DNA of 64,000 bases, from positions 58,770-122,769 of the forward strand of contig NZ_NUZU01000012.1 of assembly GCF_002567005.1 (NCBI RefSeq), read 5' to 3'. Source of the stretch: Bacillus sp. AFS073361. Its GTDB lineage: Bacteria; Bacillota; Bacilli; Bacillales; Cytobacillaceae. Under the pieces are notes generated by a model. That model ran no database searches and was not told where the DNA came from. It was given only the letters and a program-made list of their open reading frames with translations. A program made the translations under genes and the position numbers. This document shows positions 46,244-55,215 of this stretch, piece after piece; the first letter of the stretch is position 1, and the number at the start of each line of letters is the position of its first letter.

Positions 46244-46305
46244 AATAACCCTCCTAATTCATATAATCTTTACGCCTATATGGTCTCTCAAACGGACACA
46301 TTTAT

Positions 46306-46340
46306 GCAAAAAGAGAAACAGGCTGAAACAATCAGCCTGC
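46306..46340 (-). terminator. Terminator for the small basic protein gene
   Basis: CAGGCTGA and TCAGCCTG arms; on the minus strand they are followed by TTTCTCTTTTT. Confidence 0.8.
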
Positions 46341-46345
46341 TTTCC

Positions 46346-46477
46346 TTAGCGCTTATATTGATTATTCTGGCTGTTTTTTTTATCAAGATGAGCCTCTTCA
46401 TTGCCTGGCCCGCCATTGCCCTTCACACTTGCCGCACTTACTCCAGCTTTGGAAGGGTCTTTTTTCATTTTTGCCAT
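46346..46477 (-). CDS. Small basic protein, possibly spore-associated (SASP-like)
   Basis: A 43-residue, Lys/Asn-rich, hydrophilic protein (starts MAKMKKDPSKAGVSAASVKG). Size, composition and location beside two spore-coat genes resemble minor small acid-soluble spore proteins, but I cannot name the family. GAGGTGATAACG precedes the ATG at 46477; the longer frame to 46615 runs through promoter-like AT-rich sequence. It has its own terminator. Confidence 0.6.
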   Translation of the reverse strand: MAKMKKDPSKAGVSAASVKGNGGPGNEEAHLDKKNSQNNQYKR

Positions 46478-46569
46478 CGTTATCACCTCAGAAATAGGTT
46501 GCCCTTTTAGTTGAAAATATTTAAAAAAATTTTTTTCAAAAAAAATCCAAATTTCCGCTTTTAATGATT

Positions 46570-46598
46570 GCACAAATTTTCGAAATATTCTATAGTAA
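46570..46598 (+). promoter_or_regulatory. Predicted sigma-A promoter of fadNAE
   Basis: TTGCAC (46570-46575), 17 bases, TATAGT (46593-46598), about 80 bases before the fadN start. Confidence 0.6.
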
Positions 46599-46644
46599 GT
46601 AGTAACAAGACTCATTCAAATGTGAATTTTTTTTGACTAAAAAA

Positions 46645-46662
46645 TGAATGAGTATTCATTCA
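46645..46662 (+). promoter_or_regulatory. FadR operator
   Basis: TGAATGAGTATTCATTCA matches the Bacillus FadR (YsiA) site TGAATGAMTANTCATTCA with one mismatch. It lies just downstream of the predicted promoter; FadR released by long-chain acyl-CoA would allow fadNAE expression. Confidence 0.85.
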
Positions 46663-46681
46663 AGATTTGAAGGGGGAGACA

Positions 46682-49069
46682 ATGTTGAACCATGTAATGA
46701 AAAAAGCAGCTGTCATAGGATCTGGTGTGATGGGGTCGGGAATTGCTGCTCATCTCGCGAATATCGGCATCCCAACACTATTATTAGATATTGTGCCACG
46801 TGAACTTACCAAAGCAGAAGAAGCAAAAGGACTGACACTAAAAGATAAACAAGTGCGTAATCGAATAAGTGCAACTTCCATCCAAAAATTATTGAAACAA
46901 AAGCCTGCCCCACTGGCAGTGAAAAAGAATATAGCCTTAATTGAAGCGGGCAATCTTGAAGATGATCTATTTAAACTGAAGGACGTTGACTGGGTCATTG
47001 AAGTGGTCGTTGAAAACCTTAACGTCAAGAAACAGGTATTTGAAAAAGTTGATCAATACCGGAAACCAGGCAGTATTATTAGCTCGAATACCTCAGGAAT
47101 TTCAGTAGAAGCAATGGTCGAGGGCCGTTCCGAAGATTTCCAAAAGCATTTCCTTGGTACCCACTTTTTTAACCCGCCGCGCTATTTGAAATTGCTTGAA
47201 GTGATTCCTACTCAATATACGTCTCCAGAAGTCCTTTCATTCATGAAAACTTTTGGTGAAGATGTTTTAGGAAAAGGTGTGGTGGTTGCAAAGGATACAC
47301 CAAACTTTATTGCGAACCGGATTGGAACTTACGGACTTCTCGTAACTGTTCAGGAAATGTTGAAGGCGGGCCTTAGTGTCGGCGAAGTCGATTCAATCAC
47401 CGGACCACTGATTGGCCGCGCAAAAAGTGCTACCTTCCGGACACTTGATGTAGTAGGCTTAGATACTTTCTATCATGTCGCTAATAACGTTTATGAAAAA
47501 GTCGAAGGCAAAGAAAAGGAAGTATTCGAAATCCCTGCCTTTTTGAAAGCGATGGTGGAAAAAGGCTGGCTTGGCAGCAAATCAGGTCAAGGCTTCTTTT
47601 TGAAAAAAGGCAAAGAAATACTTGAGCTTGATCCAAATACATTAGAATATGGACCGCGTAAAAAGCTGTCCACACCTGCAGTTGAATTGGCGAAGCAGGA
47701 AAAAGGCACTGCCAATAAAATGAAAGCGCTTGTATACGCAAATGACCAGGCCGGACAATTCTTATGGAATACGCTGGCACAGTCACTTATATATTCCGCA
47801 CAGCTATTAGGCGAGATTGCTGATGATATTGTTTCCATCGACCGAGCGATGAAATGGGGCTTTGGCTGGGAAACAGGCCCGTTTGAAACATGGGATGCAA
47901 TCGGAGTTGAAAAGTCAGTTGCGAAAATGAAGGAAGCCGGCATTGAAATCCCAGCATGGGTCACAGAAATGCTGGAAAAAGGACATTCATCTTTCTATTT
48001 AGAAGAAAATGGTGAAAAGTTCTACTATGATAACGGTCAATATCGATTAGTGGAATTCAACCCGAAGGCCCTTGATCTTGAGAAGATCAAGAAGCAAAAG
48101 GGGGTCATTAAAAAGAATAGCGGAGCAAGTTTGATTGATATCGGTGATGGGGTCGCGCTGTTAGAGTTCCATTCACCTAACAATGCGATTGGTCTTGATA
48201 TCGTACAAATGATTAACTATGCCGTCGAGGAAGTGGAGAAGAACTATAAGGGTCTTGTCATCGGGAACCAAGGGAAGAACTTCTGTGTGGGTGCCAATTT
48301 GGCGATGATGCTCATGGAAGTACAGGATGACAATATTTATGAACTCGATCTGATTGTCCGTCACCTCCACAGTGCCTTGCTGAAAGTTAAGTACAGTTCT
48401 AAGCCAGTGGTCGCAGCCCCATTTGGTATGACACTCGGAGGCGGGGCAGAGGTTTGTTTGCCAGCAGCCCATATTCAAGCTTCAGCTGAAACGTATATGG
48501 GTCTAGTTGAAGTGGGCGTTGGTTTACTTCCAGGCGGCGGCGGAAACAAAGAGCTATATATGAAGCACTTAGAGAACCTGCCAAACGGGGTTCCGTTTGA
48601 CCTGCAAACGATCGCCAATAAAGTGTTTGAAACGATTGCCACTGCAAAAGTTTCTACATCTGCGGAAGAAGCCCGTGAAAATAATTTCTTAAGTAATTCG
48701 GATGGAATCAGTTTCAATAGTGACCATCTGCTCTATGATGCAAAGCAGGCAGTCCTTGCCCTACACGAAAAAGGCTATAAAGCAAAAGTTCGCCGTAAAG
48801 TTCCGGTTGTCGGTGAAACAGGTTATGCGACCTTGTTACTTGGTGCTGAAGCAATGCGCCTATCTGGGTATATTTCAGAGCATGATCTGAAAATTGCTAA
48901 GAAAATTGCCTATGTAATTGCTGGCGGCAGGGTGCCGTTTGGTACAGAAGTAGATGAGCAATATTTATTGGATCTCGAACGGCAAGCGTTCTTAAGCCTC
49001 ATTGCGGAGCCAAAATCGCAGCAGCGGATGCAGCATATGCTTGTGAAAGGTAAACCTTTAAGAAATTAA
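46682..49069 (+). CDS. fadN: 3-hydroxyacyl-CoA dehydrogenase / enoyl-CoA hydratase
   Basis: Bifunctional enzyme catalysing hydration and NAD+-dependent oxidation in fatty-acid beta-oxidation. The 795-residue protein has the dehydrogenase part first (NAD motif GSGVMG, 13-18; THFFNPPRYLKLLEVIP) and a C-terminal crotonase domain with NQGKNFCVGANLAMM and APFGMTLGGGAEVCLPAAHIQA. This is the inverted domain order typical of FadN/YusL. ATG at 46682 follows AGGGGGAGA. First gene of fadN-fadA-fadE. Confidence 0.95.
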   Translation: MLNHVMKKAAVIGSGVMGSGIAAHLANIGIPTLLLDIVPRELTKAEEAKGLTLKDKQVRNRISATSIQKLLKQKPAPLAVKKNIALIEAGNLEDDLFKLKDVDWVIEVVVENLNVKKQVFEKVDQYRKPGSIISSNTSGISVEAMVEGRSEDFQKHFLGTHFFNPPRYLKLLEVIPTQYTSPEVLSFMKTFGEDVLGKGVVVAKDTPNFIANRIGTYGLLVTVQEMLKAGLSVGEVDSITGPLIGRAKSATFRTLDVVGLDTFYHVANNVYEKVEGKEKEVFEIPAFLKAMVEKGWLGSKSGQGFFLKKGKEILELDPNTLEYGPRKKLSTPAVELAKQEKGTANKMKALVYANDQAGQFLWNTLAQSLIYSAQLLGEIADDIVSIDRAMKWGFGWETGPFETWDAIGVEKSVAKMKEAGIEIPAWVTEMLEKGHSSFYLEENGEKFYYDNGQYRLVEFNPKALDLEKIKKQKGVIKKNSGASLIDIGDGVALLEFHSPNNAIGLDIVQMINYAVEEVEKNYKGLVIGNQGKNFCVGANLAMMLMEVQDDNIYELDLIVRHLHSALLKVKYSSKPVVAAPFGMTLGGGAEVCLPAAHIQASAETYMGLVEVGVGLLPGGGGNKELYMKHLENLPNGVPFDLQTIANKVFETIATAKVSTSAEEARENNFLSNSDGISFNSDHLLYDAKQAVLALHEKGYKAKVRRKVPVVGETGYATLLLGAEAMRLSGYISEHDLKIAKKIAYVIAGGRVPFGTEVDEQYLLDLERQAFLSLIAEPKSQQRMQHMLVKGKPLRN

Positions 49070-49074
49070 AACAA

Positions 49075-49137
49075 AGGGTCTGGCCCTTCTGCCAAAGGCT
49101 TTATTATAGCCAGTTTTGAATAAGGGTTCAGACCCTA
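49075..49137 (+). repeat. Inverted repeat between fadN and fadA
   Basis: AGGGTCTG and CAGACCCT arms enclose about 45 bases including CCCTTCTGCC...GGG. No T-run follows, so it looks like a processing or stability structure or a dispersed repeat rather than a terminator. Confidence 0.5.
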
Positions 49138-49179
49138 AGATACTAATTTTCTAGTTTGAAAGAAAGCGAGGGAACTTAC

Positions 49180-50355
49180 ATGAGAGAAGCGGTAATCGTT
49201 GCCGGAGCAAGGACCCCGGTCGGAAAAGCAAAGAAAGGGTCGCTTGCCCAAGTTCGCCCCGATGATTTAGGGGCATTAGTGGTAAAGGAAACATTAAAGC
49301 GTGCGGGAAATTATGAAGGAAATATTGATGATTTAATCATAGGCTGTGCTATGCCTGAGGCAGAGCAAGGCAACAATATGGCCCGGAATATCGGAGCTTT
49401 AGCTGGACTTCCCTATACTGTACCTGCCATCACCGTCAATCGATTCTGTTCTTCAGGATTACAGGCGATTGCTTATGCCGCCCAAGGAATCATGCTTGGC
49501 CACACTGATACAGCGATCGCTGGCGGCGCGGAATCGATGAGTATGATCCCGATGATGGGTCATGTTGTCCGTCCTAATATTAAACTAGCTGAGTCAGCTC
49601 CTCAATATTATATGGGCATGGGTCATACAGCCGAGCAAGTAGCCATGAAATATGGCATTTCACGTGAGGATCAAGACGCCTTTGCCGTAAGAAGCCATCA
49701 AAAAGCCGCGAAGGCCATTGCTGAAGGAAAATTCGTCGATGAAATCGTTCCAGTGGACGCGACAATCCGGACCGTGGGCAAAGACAACAAACTCATTGAA
49801 AAAACAATTCAATTTTCAATGGATGAAGGTGTTCGTCCTGATACGAACCTAGAAACTTTAGGTACACTCCGCCCAGCCTTCTCGGTGTCAGGCACCGTAA
49901 CAGCCGGGAATGCCTCACAAACTAGTGACGGGGCGGCCGCTTTGATGGTGATGGATCGGGAAAAGGCTGAATCACTGGGCCTTAAGCCGTTGGCGAAATT
50001 CCGATCGTTTGCCGTTGGCGGTGTTCCGCCTGAAATTATGGGTGTTGGGCCGGTTGTCGCGATTCCAAAGGCTGTCAAACTAGCTGGTCTTGAATTATCG
50101 GATATTAATTTATTCGAACTGAACGAAGCGTTTGCGTCACAAGCACTGCAAGTCATTCGTGAACTCAGTCTGAACGAAGAAATTGTCAACGTCAATGGCG
50201 GTGCGATTGCCTTAGGACATCCACTTGGATGTACAGGTGCTAAATTAACGCTCACATTGATTCACGAATTAAAACGCCGCAACAAACAATTTGGTGTGGT
50301 AACAATGTGTATCGGCGGCGGAATGGGTGCGGCTGGAGTATTTGAATTACTGTAA
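49180..50355 (+). CDS. fadA: Acetyl-CoA acyltransferase (3-ketoacyl-CoA thiolase)
   Basis: Thiolytic last step of beta-oxidation. The 391-residue protein has the acyl-accepting Cys90 in NRFCSSGLQ, the active-site His in GGAIALGHPLGCTGAK and the second Cys in CIGGGMG. ATG at 49180 follows GAGGGA; a longer frame from 49156 has no ribosome site. It lies 110 bases after fadN. It contains one exact copy of the 13-mer GGTGTCAGGCACC (49884-49896). Confidence 0.95.
   Translation: MREAVIVAGARTPVGKAKKGSLAQVRPDDLGALVVKETLKRAGNYEGNIDDLIIGCAMPEAEQGNNMARNIGALAGLPYTVPAITVNRFCSSGLQAIAYAAQGIMLGHTDTAIAGGAESMSMIPMMGHVVRPNIKLAESAPQYYMGMGHTAEQVAMKYGISREDQDAFAVRSHQKAAKAIAEGKFVDEIVPVDATIRTVGKDNKLIEKTIQFSMDEGVRPDTNLETLGTLRPAFSVSGTVTAGNASQTSDGAAALMVMDREKAESLGLKPLAKFRSFAVGGVPPEIMGVGPVVAIPKAVKLAGLELSDINLFELNEAFASQALQVIRELSLNEEIVNVNGGAIALGHPLGCTGAKLTLTLIHELKRRNKQFGVVTMCIGGGMGAAGVFELL
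49884..49896 (+). repeat. Dispersed 13-mer, copy 3 (inside fadA)
   Basis: GGTGTCAGGCACC, here encoding part of SVSGTV. A one-base variant, GGTGCCAGGCACC (a perfect palindrome around its centre), is at 51673-51685 in fadE. Confidence 0.6.
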
Positions 50356-50431
50356 TTGTCCCAAGCATATAAATCTTAGAAAGAGTCTGCTAGGCAGCTC
50401 CTTTCTAATAAAAGTTTAGGAGGAATAAACA

Positions 50432-52216
50432 ATGACAAACCAAACAGAAAAAGTCATTAAAGGCGGTAGCTTTTTAATAGAGGATATTTCATATGACCGA
50501 CTTTTTACACCAGAGGACTTTACCGACGAACATTTAATGATTGCGAAAACGGCAGAAGACTTTGTGGAAAAAGAAGTGGTGCCGCAGTTGGAACATTTAG
50601 AAAATCATGAGTTTGATCGTACGGTAAAGCTCCTTAAAAAAGCAGGCGAATTGGGCCTTTTAGCGGTAGATGTACCTGAGGAATATGACGGATTAGCCTT
50701 AGATAAGATTACCTCTTCTCTTTTGACCGAGAAAATGGCTGGAGGCGGCGGATTCTCCCTTTCACACGGAGCACACGTCGGAATTGGCTCGCTGCCAATC
50801 GTGTTATTCGGAAACGAGGACCAAAAACGCAGATATTTACCTGCACTTGCATCAGGCGAAAAACTTGCAGCTTATGCCCTAACAGAACCAGGTTCAGGTT
50901 CGGATGCCCTTGGTGCCAGAACAACAGCGAAATTAAATGCTGCAGGTACACATTATATCCTAAACGGGGAAAAACAATGGATTACCAATGCTGGCTTTGC
51001 CGATGTATTCGTCGTGTATGCCAAAATCGATGGCGAGCAATTTACTGCTTTTATCGTTGATAGAGATCTCCCAGGTGTTTCTACTGGGGCAGAAGAGAAA
51101 AAGATGGGGATCAAGAGTTCTTCTACTCGAACACTTATTTTAGAAGATGTGCCTGTTCCTGTTGAAAACTTATTAGGTGAAATTGGTAAAGGTCACGTCA
51201 TTGCTTTTAATATCCTAAATATTGGCCGATATAAGCTAGCGGTCGGAAGTGTTGGCGGCTCTAAAAAAGCATTCGAACTCACCGTTAAGTATGCAAATGG
51301 CCGTCAGCAATTCAAAACACCGATTTCCCAATTCAATTTAACAAAAGAAAAGTTCGGTACGCTAGCCTCTGAAATTTATGCGGCCGAAAGCTCTGTTTAT
51401 CGTACGATTGGCCTGTATGAAGATAATCAAGGCAAGCTGACAACTGAGCAAGAAAAGGACATTAAATTAGTGGCGAATTCGATTGCCGAATATGCGATTG
51501 AATGTTCACTGAATAAATTCTTCGCCAGTGAAGTATTAGCCCATGTAACAGATGAAGGCGTTCAAATACATGGTGGATACGGCTTCATGCAGGAATATCC
51601 AATTGAAAGAGCCTATCGCGACGCACGGATCCAGCGTATTTTTGAAGGCACCAATGAAATTAACCGCTTGCTGGTGCCAGGCACCTTATTGAAAAAAGCC
51701 TTTAAGGGTGAGCTGCCATTATTCCAAAAAGCGATGGCTCTGCAAGAGGAATTAATGATGCTAATGCCAGAAGAGCCTGGTGACGAGCCGCTTGCACAAG
51801 AAAAATATCTAGTGAGAAATGCGAAGAAAATCGCTCTATTAGCAGCCGGTTTAGCGGCCCAAAAATTTGGCAAAGCACTTGAAAAAGAGCAAGAAGTGTT
51901 AGCCAATATCGCTGACCTTATTTCTAACGTGTATGCCATGGAATCTGTTGTATTGCGAACTGAGAAGGCAATTGCAAAAACTGGATTAGAGAAGAACAAG
52001 CAAAAGCTTCTGTATACACAAATCTATTGCCAAGAAGCTTTCAATCAACTTGAAGCGATTGCAAAAGAAACATTAGTTGCTGTTGAACAAGGTGATACAC
52101 TACGGATGATGTTATCGTCGCTTCGTAAATTTACGCGTCATACCCCGATTAATGTGATAGCGAAAAAACGTGAAGCAGCCGATGTTATCATTGAAGCCGA
52201 GCGCTATATCGTTTAA
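50432..52216 (+). CDS. fadE: Acyl-CoA dehydrogenase
   Basis: FAD enzyme for the first oxidation of acyl-CoA. The 594-residue protein has the acyl-CoA dehydrogenase core (about 30-410): YALTEPGSGSDALGARTTA, GEKQWITNAGFADVFVVYAK, GGYGFMQEYPIERAYRDARIQRIFEGTNEINR. It also has the extra C-terminal helical domain seen in the longer YusJ type. AGGAGGAA precedes the ATG. A hairpin (50376-50408) precedes it and a terminator follows, closing fadNAE. Confidence 0.95.
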   Translation: MTNQTEKVIKGGSFLIEDISYDRLFTPEDFTDEHLMIAKTAEDFVEKEVVPQLEHLENHEFDRTVKLLKKAGELGLLAVDVPEEYDGLALDKITSSLLTEKMAGGGGFSLSHGAHVGIGSLPIVLFGNEDQKRRYLPALASGEKLAAYALTEPGSGSDALGARTTAKLNAAGTHYILNGEKQWITNAGFADVFVVYAKIDGEQFTAFIVDRDLPGVSTGAEEKKMGIKSSSTRTLILEDVPVPVENLLGEIGKGHVIAFNILNIGRYKLAVGSVGGSKKAFELTVKYANGRQQFKTPISQFNLTKEKFGTLASEIYAAESSVYRTIGLYEDNQGKLTTEQEKDIKLVANSIAEYAIECSLNKFFASEVLAHVTDEGVQIHGGYGFMQEYPIERAYRDARIQRIFEGTNEINRLLVPGTLLKKAFKGELPLFQKAMALQEELMMLMPEEPGDEPLAQEKYLVRNAKKIALLAAGLAAQKFGKALEKEQEVLANIADLISNVYAMESVVLRTEKAIAKTGLEKNKQKLLYTQIYCQEAFNQLEAIAKETLVAVEQGDTLRMMLSSLRKFTRHTPINVIAKKREAADVIIEAERYIV

Positions 52217-52222
52217 TGAAAA

Positions 52223-52262
52223 TAGGCTCCCTTTCGATTAGAAAGGGAGCCTAAATTTTTAT
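52223..52262 (+). terminator. Terminator of the fadNAE operon
   Basis: TAGGCTCCCTTTC and GAAAGGGAGCCTA form a 13-pair stem with GATTA loop, then AATTTTT. Confidence 0.93.
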
Positions 52263-52399
52263 AGTAGAATAGGAAGGAATTTTGAAAAATTAGTCGAATT
52301 TTTTAAATTAGTACATATTTTTTGCATTAGGATTTTGAAAAACGTTATGATAATATTCAAGTGACGTTAAGATTTTTACGGGAAAGGGCGGTGAAATGA

Positions 52400-52756
52400 A
52401 TGTCACTGACTTTTTATTGGTATCCGAAATGCGGCACCTGTCGAAACGCGAAGAAATGGCTGGATGCCCATCATCTTTCCTATGAAGAAGTACATATTGT
52501 GGAACATCCTCCAAGTCGTGAGGTGTTGCAGGATCTTTATCAAAAAAGCGGACTGGAATTAAAGAAATTCTTTAATACAAGTGGTATGAAATACCGTGAA
52601 TTAGGTATAAAGGATAAAATGAAGTCTGCAACAGAGGAAGAACTGCTAGAATTACTTGCTTCCGATGGCATGTTAATCAAACGCCCAATTTTAACGGATG
52701 GCGAACGTGTCACCGTAGGCTTTAAAGAAGAAGAGTTTGAAAAAATGTGGCGATAA
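52400..52756 (+). CDS. yusI: ArsC/Spx-family protein YusI
   Basis: A 118-residue thioredoxin-fold protein of the ArsC/Spx/MgsR superfamily, with WYPKCGTCRNAKKWLD near the start and a helical mid-section typical of the group. The CxxC resembles Spx-type redox switches, but it lacks features that would make it a proven arsenate reductase or Spx regulator. It occupies the yusI position between fadE and gcvH. Confidence 0.85.
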   Translation: MSLTFYWYPKCGTCRNAKKWLDAHHLSYEEVHIVEHPPSREVLQDLYQKSGLELKKFFNTSGMKYRELGIKDKMKSATEEELLELLASDGMLIKRPILTDGERVTVGFKEEEFEKMWR

Positions 52757-52832
52757 GCCGGCTCTTCATCACAATGGGAATCGATTTATTTCGATGATAG
52801 ATTTTTAGAAAAAACAATGGAGGGATTTAGCG

Positions 52833-53216
52833 ATGAGTACACCAAAAGAATTACGTTATTCAGAGGAACATGAATGGGTTAAGGTTGAAGGAGAAAAAGT
52901 TCGTGTCGGGATTACTGCGTTTGCACAGCATGAACTAGGAGATATCGTTTTTGTTGAGCTTCCAGAAGTGGGCGATGAAGTAACTGCCGACGAACCATTT
53001 GGTAGCGTAGAGTCTGTAAAAACTGTATCTGAGCTTTATGCACCTGTCAGCGGTAAAGTCGTGGAAGTGAATGAAGATTTAAGCGACAGCCCTGAATTTG
53101 TTAACGAATCACCATACGAAAAGGCATGGATGATTGTGATTGAACTATCTGACAGCAGCGAACTTGATAAGCTTATGACTGCTGAACAATATGAAGAAAT
53201 GATCAAAGAAGACTAA
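52833..53216 (+). CDS. gcvH: Glycine cleavage system H protein
   Basis: Lipoyl carrier shuttling the aminomethyl group in glycine cleavage; in Bacillus it is also the entry point for lipoate assembly and relay. The 127-residue protein carries the lipoylated Lys63 in [22 protein letters not shown] precedes the ATG. The gcvT/P genes are not here, as in B. subtilis. A terminator follows. Confidence 0.97.
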   Translation: MSTPKELRYSEEHEWVKVEGEKVRVGITAFAQHELGDIVFVELPEVGDEVTADEPFGSVESVKTVSELYAPVSGKVVEVNEDLSDSPEFVNESPYEKAWMIVIELSDSSELDKLMTAEQYEEMIKED

Positions 53217-53226
53217 AAAATAGGGA

Positions 53227-53253
53227 AAGGCACCTTGTCAAGGTGCTTTTTCT
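53227..53253 (+). terminator. Terminator after gcvH
   Basis: GCACCTT and AAGGTGC with GTC loop, followed by TTTTT. Confidence 0.88.
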
Positions 53254-53323
53254 CTTAAATTCCCACTTTTTCTTCTACTATTTTTGGGAAATCTATAATA
53301 AATATATTGAAGAGGGTGGGAGC

Positions 53324-53563
53324 GTGGCATTAAAGCAGCAAAGGATAGACGTAACCGATCGGGTTATTGGCAAAATGAAAAATGGAGAAATGGAATTGTT
53401 TCTTGATAATACGCCAATTGGAAAAATGAAATTGACAGATCACATGCAGGTGGAATTAGAGCATCATTTTGAAGTGGAACAGCAGAAGATTTATCAACAC
53501 CTGACGACAACTGAAGGGTCGGATGCTAAGTATACTGATTGTGATGAGGGCGGCTGGTGCTAG
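53324..53563 (+). CDS. yusG: Small protein YusG (DUF2553)
   Basis: A 79-residue protein of unknown function matching YusG in size and position (next to gcvH). GTG at 53324 follows GAGGGTGGGAG; the longer frame from 53243 lies in the gcvH terminator region. It contains a GKMKNGEMELFLDNTPIGKMKL segment and ends in DCDEGGWC with two Cys. Confidence 0.8.
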   Translation: MALKQQRIDVTDRVIGKMKNGEMELFLDNTPIGKMKLTDHMQVELEHHFEVEQQKIYQHLTTTEGSDAKYTDCDEGGWC

Positions 53564-53705
53564 CTGAGTAACTTGGGTCTATAGTCACAAGCCTATTTTT
53601 TCAAAAGACAATAATGATATGGTTAACATAGTCAGAAGAAGGCACACGTAATCAATATTTTAGAATATGTTAACATAAAACAACTTCTAATACAGGTGAT
53701 GGATG

Positions 53706-54062
53706 ATGAATGATTCGTATGTTGACAAAGTTCTTATTGTCGAAGGAAAGTCGGATAAAAATAAGGTAAAAAAAATCGTGAAGGAACCAGTTGAAATCAT
53801 TTGTACAAATGGGACCATCAGTATTACAAAATTAGATGAATTGATTGATTTCCTTGAAGATAAGGATGTCTATATTCTTGTCGATGCTGACTTCTCCGGT
53901 GAGAAACTTCGCAAGCAATTAAAACGCGAGTTACCCCAAGCCGAACATTTATATATCGACCGAATGTATCGTGAGGTAGCGACCGCACCAGTTCATCACT
54001 TAGCCACCGTACTATTAGGTGCAAATATTGATGTGCATACTGAATTTTTAGAAATGGGTTAA
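53706..54062 (+). CDS. yusF: Toprim-domain protein YusF
   Basis: A 118-residue stand-alone Toprim domain like ribonuclease M5 relatives: VLIVEGKSDK with the catalytic Glu and LVDADFSGEKLRK with the metal-binding DxD. Nucleic-acid cleavage or ligation is implied by the fold; the substrate is unknown. ATG at 53706 is preferred to 53703 for spacing from AGGTGA. It is followed seven bases later by yusE. Confidence 0.85.
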   Translation: MNDSYVDKVLIVEGKSDKNKVKKIVKEPVEIICTNGTISITKLDELIDFLEDKDVYILVDADFSGEKLRKQLKRELPQAEHLYIDRMYREVATAPVHHLATVLLGANIDVHTEFLEMG

Positions 54063-54069
54063 ACGATAA

Positions 54070-54378
54070 ATGAACGAATGGAATCGAATGGAACTATCTT
54101 CCTTTATTGAAGGGAAGGCAACTGGATTAGTGTATTTCTATACACCAATGTGCGGGACCTGTCAGGTAGCTTCAAAAATGCTCCAGGTCATCGAGGAACT
54201 AGTAAAGGTAGATATGGGTAAAATGAACCTAAACTTCTATTCAGACCTTGCTAGGGAATATGAAATTGAAAGTGTTCCTTGCTTGTTATTGGTCGAGGCT
54301 GGAGAAGTAAAAGAAACACTCTACGCCTTCCACTCCGTACCTTTTTTACTCGATAAAATAAAACAGCAGATATTATAA
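54070..54378 (+). CDS. yusE: Thioredoxin-like protein YusE
   Basis: A 102-residue thioredoxin-fold protein with active-site CGTC in FYTPMCGTCQVASKML and the cis-Pro segment ESVPCLLLVE. A third Cys precedes the Leu-rich strand. Substrate unknown. Its weak ribosome site and seven-base distance from yusF suggest coupled expression. Confidence 0.85.
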   Translation: MNEWNRMELSSFIEGKATGLVYFYTPMCGTCQVASKMLQVIEELVKVDMGKMNLNFYSDLAREYEIESVPCLLLVEAGEVKETLYAFHSVPFLLDKIKQQIL

Positions 54379-54381
54379 GAG

Positions 54382-54408
54382 CAGATGCACATGTGCATCT
54401 GTTTTTTT
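54382..54408 (+). terminator. Terminator after yusE
   Basis: The perfect palindrome CAGATGCACATGTGCATCTG followed by seven T residues. Confidence 0.92.
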
Positions 54409-54593
54409 AATGAATCCCAACCTTACGGACAAACCTCGTTGAAAAACCAAGGAAATTCCGATTTCCGACATATTTCTCAGGAAATTCTCTCACCACTGCC
54501 CTGCCAAGTAGATAATTGTCGACCAATTTAAAGAGGAATTCTGGCCTATGTCTTGTATAGTAAGTATAAGAGCGTAGACCGGAGTGATGGAAG

Positions 54594-54953
54594 ATGATAG
54601 AGGTATTGAAAACCTTTCAATTAGCAATCAAGCAGCAAGGGCATTTACTGCCGTTACTTGAGCATATCCATACAAGAGTGAATTTAATTTGTGAACAAAA
54701 TACCTATCAAATCTTCATGAAGGATAGGGAAATTTTCATCCTCCATGATAGCAAAGAGACTCAAACAATCCCTGAGATTCGTGGGGATCTTCATGCGATG
54801 AGACAGCTGCTTACAGGGGAGGAAAGGTTGCGGACGCTTGAAAGAAACGGTCAATTAAGTATTTCTGCTCCTATCCGCACAACCTTATTACTAGAGTCTA
54901 TCTTCTATTTAACAAAAACGCAGGATCATATCGCGAAAATTACAAATTTTTAA
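54594..54953 (+). CDS. yusD: YusD-like small protein (SCP2-type)
   Basis: A 119-residue hydrophilic protein in the yusD position. The middle and C-terminal parts (GDLHAMRQLLTGEERLRTLERNGQLSISAPIRTTLLLESIFYL) resemble SCP2 sterol-carrier-like domains. Binding of a lipid-like ligand would be inference. GGAGTGATGG precedes the ATG. Confidence 0.7.
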   Translation: MIEVLKTFQLAIKQQGHLLPLLEHIHTRVNLICEQNTYQIFMKDREIFILHDSKETQTIPEIRGDLHAMRQLLTGEERLRTLERNGQLSISAPIRTTLLLESIFYLTKTQDHIAKITNF

Positions 54954-55035
54954 TCAAACCTATTGACTCGGAATTAAAATTTAGATAACATTATAACTAG
55001 AATATTTAACCAATTATTACAATTTCATCAATACA

Positions 55036-55147
55036 TTCTTATCGAGAGCGGCGGAGGGATTGGCCCTTTGATGCCCAGCAACCGGTTTACTACACATAAT
55101 AACACGGTGCTAAATCCAGCAGAGCAATCAGCTCTGGAAGATGAGAA
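55036..55147 (+). promoter_or_regulatory. SAM-I (S-box) riboswitch upstream of metY
   Basis: The P1 stem TTCTTATC / GATGAGAA encloses the S-box core: GAGGGA, TGATGCCCAGCAACC, a variable P3, GGTGCTAAATCCAGC and GGAAGATGAGAA. A possible promoter TTGACT-17-TAACAT is at 54963-54991. SAM binding should favour the downstream terminator and shut off metY. Confidence 0.95.
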
Positions 55148-55152
55148 GTGTG

Positions 55153-55183
55153 AAGCCCCTCTTCTCTGAAGCAGGGGTTTTTG
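55153..55183 (+). terminator. Riboswitch-controlled terminator before metY
   Basis: AGCCCCT and AGGGGTT arms followed by TTTT; the 5' side can instead pair with the S-box region. Confidence 0.85.
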
Positions 55184-55215
55184 TATGGTGAGTTATCAAA
55201 AAAGGAGGAAGCAAG

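Noticed and set aside
46181-46510. 109-codon plus-strand frame over the small spore genes
   Set aside because: It overlaps two minus-strand genes with good ribosome sites and a terminator; it is a shadow frame.
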